Shown piece by piece: positions 35,450 through 45,863 of a stretch of 64,000 nucleotides of DNA. Under the pieces are notes generated by a model that worked only from the letters and a program-made list of their open reading frames with translations, did not search any database and had not been told where the DNA came from. Made by a program: the position numbers and the translations under genes. Source of the stretch: Virgibacillus halodenitrificans JCM 12304 (GTDB lineage Bacteria; Bacillota; Bacilli; Bacillales; Amphibacillaceae); NCBI RefSeq assembly GCF_001310895.1, contig NZ_BAZS01000007.1, positions 1-64,000 on the forward strand. The letters run 5' to 3'. Numbering within the stretch: position 1 is the first letter of the stretch; every line of letters starts with the position of its first letter.

Positions 35450-37056
35450 ATGAGTGTACATCGATTTTATATAAGCTGGCTGATAACAAAGCAGAGTTAG
35501 ATCAAATTCATCAACTAAACTACGAAACATTTGTTGAAGAGATACCACAACACGAGAAAAATACGACAAGAATATTGGTGGACCGTTTTCATGAACAAAA
35601 CACATACATTATTGCCAAGCTTGCCGGGAAAGTAATTGGAATGATCACTGTAAGAGGTGAGAGACCCTTTTCCCTTGATCAAAAGCTTAGCAATTTAGAT
35701 GAATATCTACCAGCAGATGCCGTTCCATGTGAAATTCGTTTATTGTCCATAAAAAAGGAGTACAGGGGTGGTAGCGTATTCTATGGTTTATGTAAAAAGT
35801 TAGTTTCCTATTGTTTGGAGCAAGGCTTTAATATGGCACTTATCTCAGGGACCACGAGACAAACAAAGCTTTATAGGCATATTGGCTTTAAACCATTCGG
35901 TCCGCTTGTAGGCACGAAGGAAGCTCCTTATCAACCGATGTATTTAACAGTTGAATGCTTTGAAAAATCAACACCGGCCTTTGAAAGATTAATGAAACGA
36001 GAAAAAAATACAATGAACCATTCCTTTCTGCCAGGCCCGGTTTCTATTTCAGGCAACGTAAAAAAAGCATTTGAAAAACCGGCGATTTCTCACCGTTCAG
36101 AAAGGTTTCTGGAAATTTTTCGGGATGTACAGAAGAAATTATGCAGCTTGACTAATTCTTCGTTTGTGGAAATTGCAGTAGGAACTGGAACAATTGCCAA
36201 TGAAATGGTCGCAGCACAATTATCAACAATAAAGGGTAAGGGGCTTATCCTTTCCAATGGGGAATTTGGTGACAGATTGATTCAACAAGCGAACAGGTGG
36301 CAGCTGGACTTTGAAACATTTCAGAAGTCATGGAATATGCCAATTACAGCAGATGAAGTGAAAAAAAGGTTGGCAACGAATCCGGAAATTAACTGGCTGT
36401 GGACGGTGCATTGTGAGACTTCCACGGGCTTTGTTTTTCCTATAGAAGAATTAAAATCTCATTGTAAAAGGAATCAAGTAAGGCTTTGCCTGGATGCATG
36501 CAGTAGTCTTGGCGTCCTTCCCATAGATCTAAAGGATGTTTATCTGACGGCAAGCGTAAGTGGCAAAGGAATCGGCTCCTATCCAGGATTAGCTTTTGTT
36601 TTTCATGAAGACCAACTAGAACCTCATACTTGTATTCCCAGTTATTTGGACATAGGATTGTACCAGCAAAAGAACGGAGTGCCGTTTACGCATTCATCTA
36701 ATGGCTTATTAGCACTTCATGAAGCGCTTAAACAGACCCAACCAGCATCAAGAGAGCTTGCTGCACGAATTTCTCATCGATTCCTACATGAGGGAATGGA
36801 TGTTATATGGGGAGAGAATTATTCACCAGGTATTCTAACGATACGATTACCTGACTTCATTGATTCAATAAAATTTGGTGAAATGCTGAGGCAACGAGGA
36901 GTGTATATAAGCTACGAAAGCAGTTATTTACTGAAGCGTAATTGGATTCAACTCGCATTTATGGGGGCACAACCTGATAATGACGTAATGAAGGCAGTTG
37001 ACTTGCTTATTCGTTTGTATCGTTCTGTTAAGAAAAAGGAAGGAAGCTTCCAATGA
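35446..37056 (+). CDS. GNAT N-acyltransferase fused to class V PLP aminotransferase
   Basis: A 536-residue two-domain protein. Residues about 1-175 are an N-acyltransferase of the GNAT superfamily (GMITVRGERPFS, EIRLLSIKKEYRGG, then LYRHIGFKPFG). Residues about 185-536 are a class V aminotransferase: FLPGPVSIS opening, CLDACSSLGVLPID for the PLP-contacting Asp, and SVSGKGIGSYPG with Lys374 as the probable Schiff-base residue. The opening resembles 2-aminoethylphosphonate or serine-type transaminases. ATGA overlaps join it to plsY upstream and the LtaS-like gene downstream. The natural amine and acyl substrates are unknown. Confidence 0.82.
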   Translation: MNECTSILYKLADNKAELDQIHQLNYETFVEEIPQHEKNTTRILVDRFHEQNTYIIAKLAGKVIGMITVRGERPFSLDQKLSNLDEYLPADAVPCEIRLLSIKKEYRGGSVFYGLCKKLVSYCLEQGFNMALISGTTRQTKLYRHIGFKPFGPLVGTKEAPYQPMYLTVECFEKSTPAFERLMKREKNTMNHSFLPGPVSISGNVKKAFEKPAISHRSERFLEIFRDVQKKLCSLTNSSFVEIAVGTGTIANEMVAAQLSTIKGKGLILSNGEFGDRLIQQANRWQLDFETFQKSWNMPITADEVKKRLATNPEINWLWTVHCETSTGFVFPIEELKSHCKRNQVRLCLDACSSLGVLPIDLKDVYLTASVSGKGIGSYPGLAFVFHEDQLEPHTCIPSYLDIGLYQQKNGVPFTHSSNGLLALHEALKQTQPASRELAARISHRFLHEGMDVIWGENYSPGILTIRLPDFIDSIKFGEMLRQRGVYISYESSYLLKRNWIQLAFMGAQPDNDVMKAVDLLIRLYRSVKKKEGSFQ

Positions 37057-38894
37057 AAAAAGACTTGAATTTTATATCTCGCCACCTTGTTGCTATTTCT
37101 GTAGTGATTTTATGGTTGAAAACAGTAATTATAACCTGGACTCAATTTGATGTAACGTTAAACACATGGCAGGATGTACTCCTTTTAATAATGGGGCCAT
37201 TAGGAATCATCATGATACTTATGGGGATAAGCTTCTTATTTTCAAAGCAAGTTCGTCCGGTTATTTTTATTGTTGCATATTTTCTTATAAGTAGCTTGCT
37301 CTATGCCAATTTGCTTTATTACCGATTTTATATTGATTTTGTAACTGTCTCCGTCTTGCTGCAATTGAGTAATGTAGGGGGATTAGGTCCAAGTACAGCT
37401 GAACTCATTTCACCATTTGACTTGCTTATTATTGCAGATATTGGTGTGATAATTTACTTACTAATACGGATGTATAGAAAAAACAAGACAATGCATATGC
37501 CCCAAAAAAGAAATTATGCAATGACAGGCTTGGTGTTTATTGCGCTTACCTTCAGTATTGCAATGTGGAATAATCCATATTTATTAACAACTGGTTATGA
37601 CAGGGATCAAATGGTTCAGCAAATAGGCTTGTATAATTACCAGATTGTTAATTTAATTGATGGACTTCAAGCACCATTAATGAAAGTAGCCGCAGATGAA
37701 AAAGTTGCTATTAAAACAGCAGAAGATGTTCAGCCTGATGGAATAAGGAGGTCGGAAAACTTTGGACTTGCGCAGGGGGAAAATTTAGTGCTCATCAGTC
37801 TGGAATCAACGCAAAATTTTGTAATCAACAAGCAGATAAATGGGGAAGAAATTACCCCTTTTTTAAATGATTTAGTAAAAGAAAGCTTTTATTTTCCTAA
37901 CATTTACGATCAGACAGCACAGGGGAAAACCTCCGATGCAGAATTTATGGTTGATACAGGTCTTTACCCTTTACCAAGTGGTTCTGTAAATGTCAGACGG
38001 CCTGATAATCATTTCGAATCCTTGCCAAAAGTGCTCAAGCGGACAGGTGATTATAAGATTTTTGCTTTTCATGGAAATGATGCTTCATTTTGGAATAGGG
38101 ATCAAATGTACCAATCGCTTGACTATGATCGTTATTTTTCGAAAAAAGATTATGAAGTAACTGAGGGGAATTCAGTTAATTACGGGATAAAAGATATACC
38201 TTTTTTAAAACAGTCACTAAAAAAGATGAACAATTTACCAGAACCATATATGGCAAAGCTTATTCTAATGACAAATCACTTTCCGTTTTTACTTGAGGAT
38301 AAAGATCAGTTTATTTCCCCTGCTGATACAAGTGTGGAAGTGGTTAACCGTTATATTACGACAGTAAATTATCAGGATAAAGCATTGGAGCAATTTATCT
38401 CCTCCATGAAAGAAAAAGGTTTATACGAGAATAGCATTTTTGTGTTTTATGGAGATCATTATGGGATTTCAAGAAAATATGAGCAAGGTGTACACGAATT
38501 GCTTGGACAAGAACAGAACCCATTAAATCATTTAGATCTACAAAAAATCCCACTTATTATCCATATACCTGGGCAAACCGGGAAAGAGATAAAGACTGTC
38601 GGAGGGGAAATAGATATTCATGCGACACTTCTTGATTTATTAGGAATTCCTGCTGAGGAACACATTACTTTAAGCAGAAATCTTTTTACAAGAAACGAAG
38701 AACAGCCTGTCGTGTTTCGAAATGGGGATATTGTAACAGAAAAATATGCTTCTATTGATCGCAAATGCTACAACAAAGAATCAGGGGAAGTAATTGAGAC
38801 ATCTACATGTGAAAAATATTTAGAAATAGGTCGCCAGGAACTCCAACTTTCTGATGAATTAATATTTGGTGATTTACTACGATTTGTTGAGTAA
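37053..38894 (+). CDS. LtaS-like lipoteichoic-acid synthase family phosphotransferase
   Basis: A 613-residue protein with five N-terminal membrane helices (about 10-190) and an extracellular sulfatase/alkaline-phosphatase-like domain. Metal and nucleophile residues are in LISLESTQN, GKTSDAEF (Thr293 is the expected catalytic Thr), FHGNDASFWNRD and FYGDHYGIS. The C-terminal tail (EKYASIDRKCY, LQLSDELIFGDLLRF) matches the YqgS/YvgJ branch of B. subtilis. LtaS-type enzymes transfer glycerol-phosphate from phosphatidylglycerol onto glycolipid or polymer. It ends the three-gene operon, with a strong terminator behind. Confidence 0.88.
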   Translation: MKKDLNFISRHLVAISVVILWLKTVIITWTQFDVTLNTWQDVLLLIMGPLGIIMILMGISFLFSKQVRPVIFIVAYFLISSLLYANLLYYRFYIDFVTVSVLLQLSNVGGLGPSTAELISPFDLLIIADIGVIIYLLIRMYRKNKTMHMPQKRNYAMTGLVFIALTFSIAMWNNPYLLTTGYDRDQMVQQIGLYNYQIVNLIDGLQAPLMKVAADEKVAIKTAEDVQPDGIRRSENFGLAQGENLVLISLESTQNFVINKQINGEEITPFLNDLVKESFYFPNIYDQTAQGKTSDAEFMVDTGLYPLPSGSVNVRRPDNHFESLPKVLKRTGDYKIFAFHGNDASFWNRDQMYQSLDYDRYFSKKDYEVTEGNSVNYGIKDIPFLKQSLKKMNNLPEPYMAKLILMTNHFPFLLEDKDQFISPADTSVEVVNRYITTVNYQDKALEQFISSMKEKGLYENSIFVFYGDHYGISRKYEQGVHELLGQEQNPLNHLDLQKIPLIIHIPGQTGKEIKTVGGEIDIHATLLDLLGIPAEEHITLSRNLFTRNEEQPVVFRNGDIVTEKYASIDRKCYNKESGEVIETSTCEKYLEIGRQELQLSDELIFGDLLRFVE

Positions 38895-38933
38895 AATAGT
38901 AAGCCTTTTTAGCGTAATACATCTATGCTAGTT

Positions 38934-38973
38934 AACGAGGCAGTTTTATGTTTTAACGTAAAACTGCCTCGTT
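38934..38973 (+). terminator. Rho-independent terminator
   Basis: AACGAGGCAGTTTTA / TAAAACTGCCTCGTT 15-bp stem, after the LtaS-like gene. The tail is only partly T-rich. Confidence 0.85.
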
Positions 38974-38981
38974 GCATTTGA

Positions 38982-39013
38982 ATATATAAGCAAATCGTAA
39001 TATACTTATATAT
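38982..39013. promoter_or_regulatory. Inverted repeat operator of the ars operon
   Basis: ATATATAAG at 38982-38990 and CTTATATAT at 39005-39013 are perfect 9-bp arms spaced by 14 bp, 20 bp before the arsR start. The position and dyad suit binding by the ArsR dimer. Confidence 0.65.
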
Positions 39014-39033
39014 GTTTGTAGGAGGTGAACATT

Positions 39034-39372
39034 GTGGAAAATTTGGATATAAATAAAGCGGCCCCTTTATTGAAGTTGCTTGGTGACAAAACACGCTTAA
39101 CGATGGTGAAAATATTGGATAATCATGATTGTTGTGTATGCGAATTTGTGGAAATCTTCAAAACGAGTCAATCTTCTGTAAGCCAACATCTTCGAAAGCT
39201 AAGAGATTTAGGCCTTGTACAAGAGGAGAGAAGAGGTCAATGGATATTTTATTCGTTGCAAAAAGAGAGTGAATATTATTCATTTATTCAGCAGATCCTG
39301 AATCAATTGCCTAGTCAGGATGGTAAATTAAAAGAATTAGAAGAACAAGGTTTACGAATTACTTGTTGTTAA
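39034..39372 (+). CDS. arsR: ArsR arsenic-responsive repressor
   Basis: A 112-residue winged-helix ArsR/SmtB repressor. The helix-turn-helix is TSQSSVSQHLRKLRDLGLV and the As(III) site in the preceding helix reads HDCCVCEF (Cys33, Cys34, Cys36), matching the CVC sensor motif of E. coli ArsR. Two further cysteines end the protein. The GTG at 39034 has AGGAGGTG upstream. It heads arsR-arsB-arsC and has a dyad operator directly upstream, so it should be autoregulated and released by arsenite or antimonite. Confidence 0.92.
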   Translation: MENLDINKAAPLLKLLGDKTRLTMVKILDNHDCCVCEFVEIFKTSQSSVSQHLRKLRDLGLVQEERRGQWIFYSLQKESEYYSFIQQILNQLPSQDGKLKELEEQGLRITCC

Positions 39373-39387
39373 AAGGAGGAAAGTAAA

Positions 39388-40686
39388 TTGTCATCATCTG
39401 TTCTGCTTGCATCATGTATATTTTTACTCACACTTATTTTGGTTATATGGCAGCCAAAGGGTTTGTCCATTGGTTGGTCTGCTTGCTGCGGAGCTTTACT
39501 CGCTTTACTAGCTGGAGTAGTCGGTTTTCAGGATGTAATTGAAGTTACGGGGATTGTATGGAATGCAACATTGGCATTTGTAGCAATTATTTTGATTTCT
39601 TTAATTTTAGATGAAATTGGATTTTTTGAATGGGCAGCATTACATATGGCTAGAGCCGCCAGAGGCAATGGATTGAAAATGTTTATTTATGTGAGTGTAT
39701 TAGGAGCTATTGTTGCAGCTTTTTTTGCTAATGATGGTGCAGCACTAATTTTAACACCAATTGTTTTAGCAATGGTTCGTAACTTGAATTTCCAAGAAAA
39801 AATGATATTCCCATTTATCATGGCAAGTGGATTTATTGCTGATACCACATCACTTCCATTAATTGTTAGTAACTTGGTTAATATTGTGTCAGCAGATTTC
39901 TTTGACATTGGTTTTGTAGAGTATGCAACAAGAATGATTATCCCTAACTTTTTTTCTTTAATAGCAACCATACTTGTGCTTTTGGTTTATTTTAGAAAGA
40001 GTATTCCACGACACTATGACATGGCGCAACTGAAAAAGCCAGTGGAAGCAATTAAGGATAGGAAGATGTTTAACTTGTCCTGGATAGTTCTTGGCATACT
40101 ACTGATTGGATATTTTATAAGTGAGTTTATTAACCTGCCTGTTTCCATTGTGGCAGGAATTGTAGCGATTTTCTTTATTTTAATGGCCGGGAACAGTCAT
40201 GCAGTAGACACAAAAGCTGTTATAAAAGGTGCTCCGTGGGCAATTGTGTTCTTCTCTATCGGTATGTATGTCGTAGTATTTGGTTTAAGAAATGCGGGGC
40301 TTACTGATGTCTTGGCAAATATTATACAAAAAAGTGCAGAACAAGGATTATTTGTAGCTACGATTGCAATGGGTTTTATCGCAGCTATTCTATCTTCCAT
40401 TATGAATAATATGCCGACTGTTATGATTGATGCAATTGCTATTTCAGACACAAATACAACTGGTGTGATGAAGGAAGCTTTAATATATGCAAATGTAATT
40501 GGTTCGGATTTAGGGCCTAAAATTACGCCAATTGGTTCCCTTGCTACTCTTTTATGGTTGCATGTGTTAGCTCAAAAGGGAGTTAAAATTTCCTGGGGGA
40601 CTTATTTTAAGATTGGAGTCACATTAACAATTCCCATTCTACTTATTACATTAATCGGGCTTTATCTCACGCTAGTAATTTTATAA
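39388..40686 (+). CDS. arsB: ArsB arsenite efflux pump
   Basis: A 432-residue membrane protein with 12 predicted helices, the ArsB (ion transporter superfamily) type. Typical stretches are [18 protein letters not shown] and [17 protein letters not shown]. It expels As(III) and Sb(III) using the membrane potential, in the absence of an ArsA ATPase. TTG start with AAAGGAGG upstream, 15 bp behind arsR. Confidence 0.93.
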   Translation: MSSSVLLASCIFLLTLILVIWQPKGLSIGWSACCGALLALLAGVVGFQDVIEVTGIVWNATLAFVAIILISLILDEIGFFEWAALHMARAARGNGLKMFIYVSVLGAIVAAFFANDGAALILTPIVLAMVRNLNFQEKMIFPFIMASGFIADTTSLPLIVSNLVNIVSADFFDIGFVEYATRMIIPNFFSLIATILVLLVYFRKSIPRHYDMAQLKKPVEAIKDRKMFNLSWIVLGILLIGYFISEFINLPVSIVAGIVAIFFILMAGNSHAVDTKAVIKGAPWAIVFFSIGMYVVVFGLRNAGLTDVLANIIQKSAEQGLFVATIAMGFIAAILSSIMNNMPTVMIDAIAISDTNTTGVMKEALIYANVIGSDLGPKITPIGSLATLLWLHVLAQKGVKISWGTYFKIGVTLTIPILLITLIGLYLTLVIL

Positions 40687-40704
40687 TAAAAAGGAGGATC
40701 AACA

Positions 40705-41124
40705 ATGAAGGAAAAAACAATTTATTTTTTATGTACGGGTAATTCCTGCAGAAGTCAAATGGCTGAAGGATGGGCAAAAAAAGTTCTGGGTGATAAATGG
40801 ACAGTAAAAAGTGCAGGAATCGAAGCGCACGGCTTAAACCCAAATGCAGTAAAGGCAATGAAGGAGGTTGGTGTTGATATTTCAGACCAGAAATCTGAGA
40901 CCATAGATAGTGAGACCTTAAATAATGCAACTTTGGCTGTAACACTTTGCGGAGATGCAGCAGATAAATGTCCAATGACACCACCACATGTAAGGCGTGA
41001 GCATTGGGGATTTGATGACCCTGCTAAAGCAGAAGGGACGGAAGAAGCGCGTTGGGAGGTATTTCAACGTGTAAGAGATGAAATTGGGGAAAGAATAAAG
41101 CAGTTTGAGGAAACCGGGGAATAA
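40705..41124 (+). CDS. arsC: Thioredoxin-coupled arsenate reductase ArsC
   Basis: A 139-residue low-molecular-weight-phosphatase-like ArsC. The P-loop is CTGNSCRS (Cys10, Cys15) and the redox cysteines are Cys82 and Cys89 in LCGDAADKC, the same positions as in S. aureus pI258 ArsC. It reduces arsenate to arsenite, which ArsB then exports; thioredoxin regenerates the disulfide. AAAGGAGG precedes the ATG, 18 bp after arsB. Confidence 0.95.
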   Translation: MKEKTIYFLCTGNSCRSQMAEGWAKKVLGDKWTVKSAGIEAHGLNPNAVKAMKEVGVDISDQKSETIDSETLNNATLAVTLCGDAADKCPMTPPHVRREHWGFDDPAKAEGTEEARWEVFQRVRDEIGERIKQFEETGE

Positions 41125-41376
41125 TAGAGAGTCAGACCTTCAAGTCCAGTTACCAAGTATGGATGGAAGATCTGATTTTTTAGTGTTTTTAATAACTTTA
41201 CAAATCTTATTGTTACAAAAGATGAAAGGATAATTATACTGGTTGGGGATTATTAACTAAGATTTTTTCCTCTAGTAAAAGACAGGTTTTAAGGTGAGTG
41301 TCTCTGATCGTCATAAATCCGTAACACCTACTGAATATTTTCCAATTTTTATATGTTATTATATATATAAGAAGTA

Positions 41377-41394
41377 TTGTTCATTACTTCACAA
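41377..41394. promoter_or_regulatory. Rex-like redox operator upstream of pflB
   Basis: TTGTTCATTACTTCACAA matches the Rex consensus TTGTGAA-N4-TTCACAA at all but two fixed positions. It lies 29 bp before the pflB start, suitable for repression when NADH is low. Confidence 0.55.
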
Positions 41395-41422
41395 ACTTTT
41401 TTTCGTTATGGAGGTTAGTAAA

Positions 41423-43660
41423 ATGGCTAATAAAGCTTGGGATCATTTTACCAAAGGGAAATGGCAAAAAGAAATAGATGTTCGCGATTTTATCATTCAA
41501 AACGTTACACCGTATGTTGGTGACGAATCATTTTTGTCTAATGCAACTGATTCGACGAAAGCTTTGTGGGATCAAGTAATGGAATTAACCAAACAAGAGA
41601 GGGAAAATGGTGGAGTACTTGATATGGATACTGCGATTGTATCGACGATCACTTCACATGGACCAGGTTATCTTGATAAAAATAAAGAGAAAATTGTTGG
41701 GTTCCAAACGGACCGTCCATTTAAACGTTCCCTACAACCATTTGGTGGGATTAGGATGGCTGTGGATGCATGTAATGCGTATGGTTATAAAGTGGATGAG
41801 GAAGTACAGCATATCTTTACTGATTACAGAAAGACACATAATGCAGGCGTATTTGATGCATACACTCCAGAAATGAGAATGGCGAGAAGAGCTGGGATTA
41901 TTACTGGATTACCTGATGCATACGGCCGAGGACGGATTATTGGCGACTATCGCAGAGTAGCATTGTATGGTGTAGATCGTCTCATAGAAAATAAAAAAGA
42001 AGCATTGGCTGGAGTTGGAGCCAATGGGGTAATGAGCGAGGAAGTTATCCGTGATCGTGAAGAAATAAATGAACAGATTCGTGCATTACAAGAATTAAAG
42101 CAGCTTGCTGAAATTTATGGCTATGACATTTCAGAACCAGCAACGAATGCACATGAAGCATTTCAATGGTTGTACTTTGGCTACCTAGCAGCAATAAAAG
42201 AACAAAACGGAGCTGCAATGAGTCTTGGACGCGTTTCCACATTCTTAGATATTTATATGGAAAGAGATATAAGAAACGGATTGCTAACCGAGGAGGAAGC
42301 TCAAGAATTAGTTGATCATTTTGTAATGAAGCTCCGTCTCGTTAAATTCGCCCGTACACCTGATTATAATGAACTATTTAGTGGTGATCCAACATGGGTT
42401 ACGGAATCTATTGGTGGTATGGCAAATGATGGTAGATCACTTGTTACGAAAAACGCCTTCCGTATGCTTCATACCTTAGATAATTTGGGACCAGCACCTG
42501 AACCAAACTTAACTGTGCTATGGTCTGAAAACCTGCCAGAGAAATTTAAAAAATACTGTGCAAATATGTCTATCAAAACAAGCTCCATTCAGTACGAGAA
42601 TGATGATATTATGCGGGAAATTTATGGGGATGATTACGGTATAGCGTGCTGTGTTTCTGCAATGACCATTGGTAAGCAAATGCAATTCTTTGGAGCACGC
42701 GCCAACCTTGCTAAAGCTTTGCTATATACCATTAATGGAGGCGTTGATGAGAAAACCTTTGCACAGGTAGCCCCAAATTATGCACCAATTACATCTGATG
42801 TACTCCAATACGATGAGGTTATGGAGAAATATGACAAGATGCTTGATTGGCTTGCAGGCTTATATGTAAACACATTAAATGTTATCCATTTTATGCATGA
42901 CAAATACAGTTATGAACGTCTGGAAATGGCATTGCATGACAGAGAAATAGTAAGAACAATGGCATGCGGAATCGCTGGATTGTCTGTGGTCACTGATTCA
43001 TTGAGTGCAATAAAACATGCTACTGTTAAGCCAATTCGAGATGAGCAAGGTTATGCAATTGATTTTGAAATCGTTGGAGACTTCCCTAAATATGGAAATA
43101 ATGATGATCAGGCAGATGAAATCGCGATTAATCTCGTTAAACGTTTTATGAGTAAGATAAAGCATCATAAAACATATCGTAATTCCGTACCAACTCAATC
43201 GGTACTAACTATCACTTCTAATGTCGTATACGGAAAGAAAACAGGGAACACACCGGATGGAAGAAGAGCGGGTGAACCTTTTGCTCCAGGTGCCAATCCA
43301 ATGCATGGACGGGATACAAAAGGCGCATTGGCATCTTTAAGCTCAGTAGCCAAACTGCCATATGAAAATGCTTTGGATGGAATAAGTAACACCTTCTCCA
43401 TTGTTCCTAAAGCCCTTGGAAAAGATGAGGAAACAAGAAAGGGTAACTTAGCTGGTATGTTAGATGGGTATATGATCAAAGGCGGCCATCACTTAAATAT
43501 AAACGTGTTTGATAGAGAAACATTGCTTGATGCAATGGAGCATCCGGAGGAATATCCGCAGCTGACTATTCGTGTATCCGGATATGCTGTTAACTTTATA
43601 AAGCTTACAAGGGAACAGCAAATTGATGTTATAAATCGAACATTCCATGAAAGTAGATAG
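41423..43660 (+). CDS. pflB: Pyruvate formate-lyase (formate C-acetyltransferase)
   Basis: A 745-residue glycyl radical enzyme. The catalytic pair is Cys409-Cys410 in GIACCVSAM and the radical glycine is Gly720 in RVSGYAVNF. It converts pyruvate and CoA to formate and acetyl-CoA in anaerobic growth. ATG at 41423 follows TATGGAGG; the frame open upstream to 41294 has no site. A Rex-like box lies in the leader. The activating enzyme pflA follows 41 bp downstream. Confidence 0.95.
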   Translation: MANKAWDHFTKGKWQKEIDVRDFIIQNVTPYVGDESFLSNATDSTKALWDQVMELTKQERENGGVLDMDTAIVSTITSHGPGYLDKNKEKIVGFQTDRPFKRSLQPFGGIRMAVDACNAYGYKVDEEVQHIFTDYRKTHNAGVFDAYTPEMRMARRAGIITGLPDAYGRGRIIGDYRRVALYGVDRLIENKKEALAGVGANGVMSEEVIRDREEINEQIRALQELKQLAEIYGYDISEPATNAHEAFQWLYFGYLAAIKEQNGAAMSLGRVSTFLDIYMERDIRNGLLTEEEAQELVDHFVMKLRLVKFARTPDYNELFSGDPTWVTESIGGMANDGRSLVTKNAFRMLHTLDNLGPAPEPNLTVLWSENLPEKFKKYCANMSIKTSSIQYENDDIMREIYGDDYGIACCVSAMTIGKQMQFFGARANLAKALLYTINGGVDEKTFAQVAPNYAPITSDVLQYDEVMEKYDKMLDWLAGLYVNTLNVIHFMHDKYSYERLEMALHDREIVRTMACGIAGLSVVTDSLSAIKHATVKPIRDEQGYAIDFEIVGDFPKYGNNDDQADEIAINLVKRFMSKIKHHKTYRNSVPTQSVLTITSNVVYGKKTGNTPDGRRAGEPFAPGANPMHGRDTKGALASLSSVAKLPYENALDGISNTFSIVPKALGKDEETRKGNLAGMLDGYMIKGGHHLNINVFDRETLLDAMEHPEEYPQLTIRVSGYAVNFIKLTREQQIDVINRTFHESR

Positions 43661-43701
43661 TCAGCTGGTAAAAGCAAGCTTTTGGAAAGGAATGATGAAA
43701 T

Positions 43702-44433
43702 ATGAAGGGGAGAATCCATTCCGTTGAAACATTCGGTACAGTGGATGGCCCAGGAGTAAGGTATATTGTCTTTATGCAGGGCTGTCTGTTACGCTGTCAA
43801 TTTTGTCATAATCCGGATACGTGGAAAATCGGTGACGGTAAACAGGTAACGGTAGATGAGCTCATTTCAGATATCGAATCCTACCTTCCATTTTTTAAGT
43901 CAACGAATGGGGGAGTCACTGTAAGTGGAGGAGAGCCATTATTACAGGCTAAATTTTTGGTAGAGTTATTCAAGGAATTAAAAAAACGTGGTATTCATAC
44001 AGCCATTGACACTTCAGGCGGGTGCTTCTCCCACTCCCCTACATTTTTGAAAACATTGGATGAGTTAATGGAAGTAACGGACCTTGTTTTACTAGATTTG
44101 AAACAAATCAATCCTGAGAAACACTTAAAGCTCACCGGTCTTTCCAATGATCATATTCTAGACTTTGCGAACTATTTGGCTGAAAAGAAGATGCCTGTAT
44201 GGGTTCGCCACGTGCTTATTCCTGAAGTCACAGATGTTGATACAGATTTGGAGAAGCTTTCACAGTTTATAGATATGTTGCCAAATGTGGAAAAAGTAGA
44301 AGTGCTCCCTTATCACCAGCTGGGTGTATATAAGTGGGAGGCACTTGGACTTGAGTATACTTTACAAGATACGAAGCCACCGACCAAGGAAAGAATAGCG
44401 AACGCGGAACGTATTTTGGCAAGGGAAAGTTAA
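43702..44433 (+). CDS. pflA: Pyruvate formate-lyase activating enzyme
   Basis: A 243-residue radical SAM protein with the iron-sulfur ligands Cys28, Cys32 and Cys35 in QGCLLRCQFCHNP and the SAM-binding GGEP motif (VSGGEPLLQ). It generates the glycyl radical on PflB. The pflB-pflA order is standard, and a terminator follows. Confidence 0.95.
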   Translation: MKGRIHSVETFGTVDGPGVRYIVFMQGCLLRCQFCHNPDTWKIGDGKQVTVDELISDIESYLPFFKSTNGGVTVSGGEPLLQAKFLVELFKELKKRGIHTAIDTSGGCFSHSPTFLKTLDELMEVTDLVLLDLKQINPEKHLKLTGLSNDHILDFANYLAEKKMPVWVRHVLIPEVTDVDTDLEKLSQFIDMLPNVEKVEVLPYHQLGVYKWEALGLEYTLQDTKPPTKERIANAERILARES

Positions 44434-44441
44434 AAAGAATA

Positions 44442-44474
44442 AAAAAACAGAGAAGCTTAGCTCCTCTGTTTTTT
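44442..44474 (+). terminator. Rho-independent terminator
   Basis: AAAAAACAGAG / CTCTGTTTTTT stem closing the pfl operon. Confidence 0.9.
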
Positions 44475-44610
44475 AGTATTAATCGTCTGGAAAAGGTATC
44501 ATTTACAAAAATAATAGGATTAAGAAAGGAGTTTTACAGGTTCATATAGAAATTTTAAGGAAGATCAGACTTTTAACGAGCTTTGCGCTTTTCTTAGAAA
44601 GGGGATACAA

Positions 44611-45264
44611 ATGATGGAACGACATCTATTTTTATATGGCGGAAGTCCTCCATTCGGAGAACGATTTGGTAAACGTTTTGCAGAATTGGCTCTATCTGAA
44701 CAAGGTAAGGTTGCCATCTTATTTATCCCGAGGGACGGATGGAAGCAGTATATGCGCATTTATACTGCTACATTAGCTGCTTATGGACACAGTAAATTTG
44801 AGTACCTACCTCTTACGGAAGATTTGGAAGAGGAGAATACCAATAAATTGGTAAACTGTTCCGGAATTATTATCAGTGGTGGTGAAACAGAGAAATATCA
44901 GGAAAGAATAGTAAATACATCCATTGGTAAACAAATAAACATACTTTATGAACAGGGAGTCCCTGTTGCAGGCTTTTCTGCAGGAGCGCTACTATGTCCA
45001 GCACATTGCATTATTCCTCCAATTGACAATACAAGAGGGGAAAAACTATTGCTTAAAGGAATGGGTTTCCTAAACGATGCAGTAATTAGTGTACATTATT
45101 CAAAATGGCAGGAAGATAAAAATTTAAAGACAAATGTGGAGGAACTTGACGTATCAGTCGGTTACGGCCTGGATGATGGAACGGCAGCTTATTTTAGAGA
45201 TGGAAAGGTTGAAGAGATAGAAGGAGAAGGTTTTTATGTTGAAAGAAAAGCACAAGTGTTATAA
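44611..45264 (+). CDS. Peptidase E / cyanophycinase-like S51 family protein
   Basis: A 217-residue protein with the S51 fold. The nucleophile loop is GFSAGALLC with Ser123, preceded by IIISGGETEKY, and VGYGLDDGTAAYF near the C-terminus matches the family's ending. S51 enzymes cleave Asp-X dipeptides or cyanophycin-like substrates. AAGGGG precedes the ATG; a second ATG three bases later is equally possible. It is a single gene about 180 bp after the pfl operon. Confidence 0.82.
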   Translation: MMERHLFLYGGSPPFGERFGKRFAELALSEQGKVAILFIPRDGWKQYMRIYTATLAAYGHSKFEYLPLTEDLEEENTNKLVNCSGIIISGGETEKYQERIVNTSIGKQINILYEQGVPVAGFSAGALLCPAHCIIPPIDNTRGEKLLLKGMGFLNDAVISVHYSKWQEDKNLKTNVEELDVSVGYGLDDGTAAYFRDGKVEEIEGEGFYVERKAQVL

Positions 45265-45278
45265 TTTTTCTCTTTAGC

Positions 45279-45312
45279 AAAGGCGGATGAGACAAGGGTC
45301 CATCCGTCTTTG
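45279..45312 (+). terminator. Possible terminator hairpin
   Basis: AAAGGCGGATG and CATCCGTCTTT pair after the S51 gene. The T tail is short. Confidence 0.55.
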
Positions 45313-45404
45313 AAAAGTGTGCTTCTCTTTGCATAGATTGAGTAGTCGTTTCTTTTTAAGCTATACCCGCTTCACCCTACATATTCCAGGTTTTTTTTGC
45401 TTTA

Positions 45405-45722
45405 TCAAGTCTGTCTGGATGAACGGGGGGATTTTTGCAATGGTGAGGGGCAAAGTTGGTTGTAGGCGCTTATTTTTTTGTTGATTTCTTTGATATCTTG
45501 TTCGGTAGCTGCAGTATGAATCAACCGTGTTATTTCTTTTTGAAGCTTTAACCATGGTGGTAGATAGCCATTTTCCTTAGCTACTCTTTGGAAATTTTGA
45601 AATAAATCGTATTTTGTATTGGCTTTGGGAATCGGCTTTCCTTTTCCAGGTCCACTGTAGTTATCTTTTTCCCCCGCTGCATCCAGAATGTCACCAATCA
45701 AATCATTGTATTTCTTATCCAT
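45405..45722 (-). CDS. DUF1992 (DnaJ-homologue subfamily C member 28-like) protein, possible C-terminal frameshift
   Basis: A 105-residue protein with the DUF1992 hallmark order: DLIGDILDAAGEK, PGKGKPIPK, then ENGYLPPWLKLQKEI and a helix. The function is unknown. The last 14 residues (LQKSPRSSRQT) do not look like the family, which normally continues after LQK. Adding one A to the run at 45432-45436 would extend the protein to QKIPPFIQTDLIKQKK and end at 45361. This is less certain than the other frameshifts. AGGAGTG precedes the ATG. Confidence 0.72.
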   Translation of the reverse strand: MDKKYNDLIGDILDAAGEKDNYSGPGKGKPIPKANTKYDLFQNFQRVAKENGYLPPWLKLQKEITRLIHTAATEQDIKEINKKISAYNQLCPSPLQKSPRSSRQT

Positions 45723-45863
45723 TGATTTACACTCCTATTCATTTTTTTGTATGTGTTATTCATATTATAAGATATTTCAATTATATGGTAATTATGGTAA
45801 TGTGAAAACTATAATTGGAAAACTTTGTAATTAATGTGAAGCTGCAATAAAGGAGAATGCATA

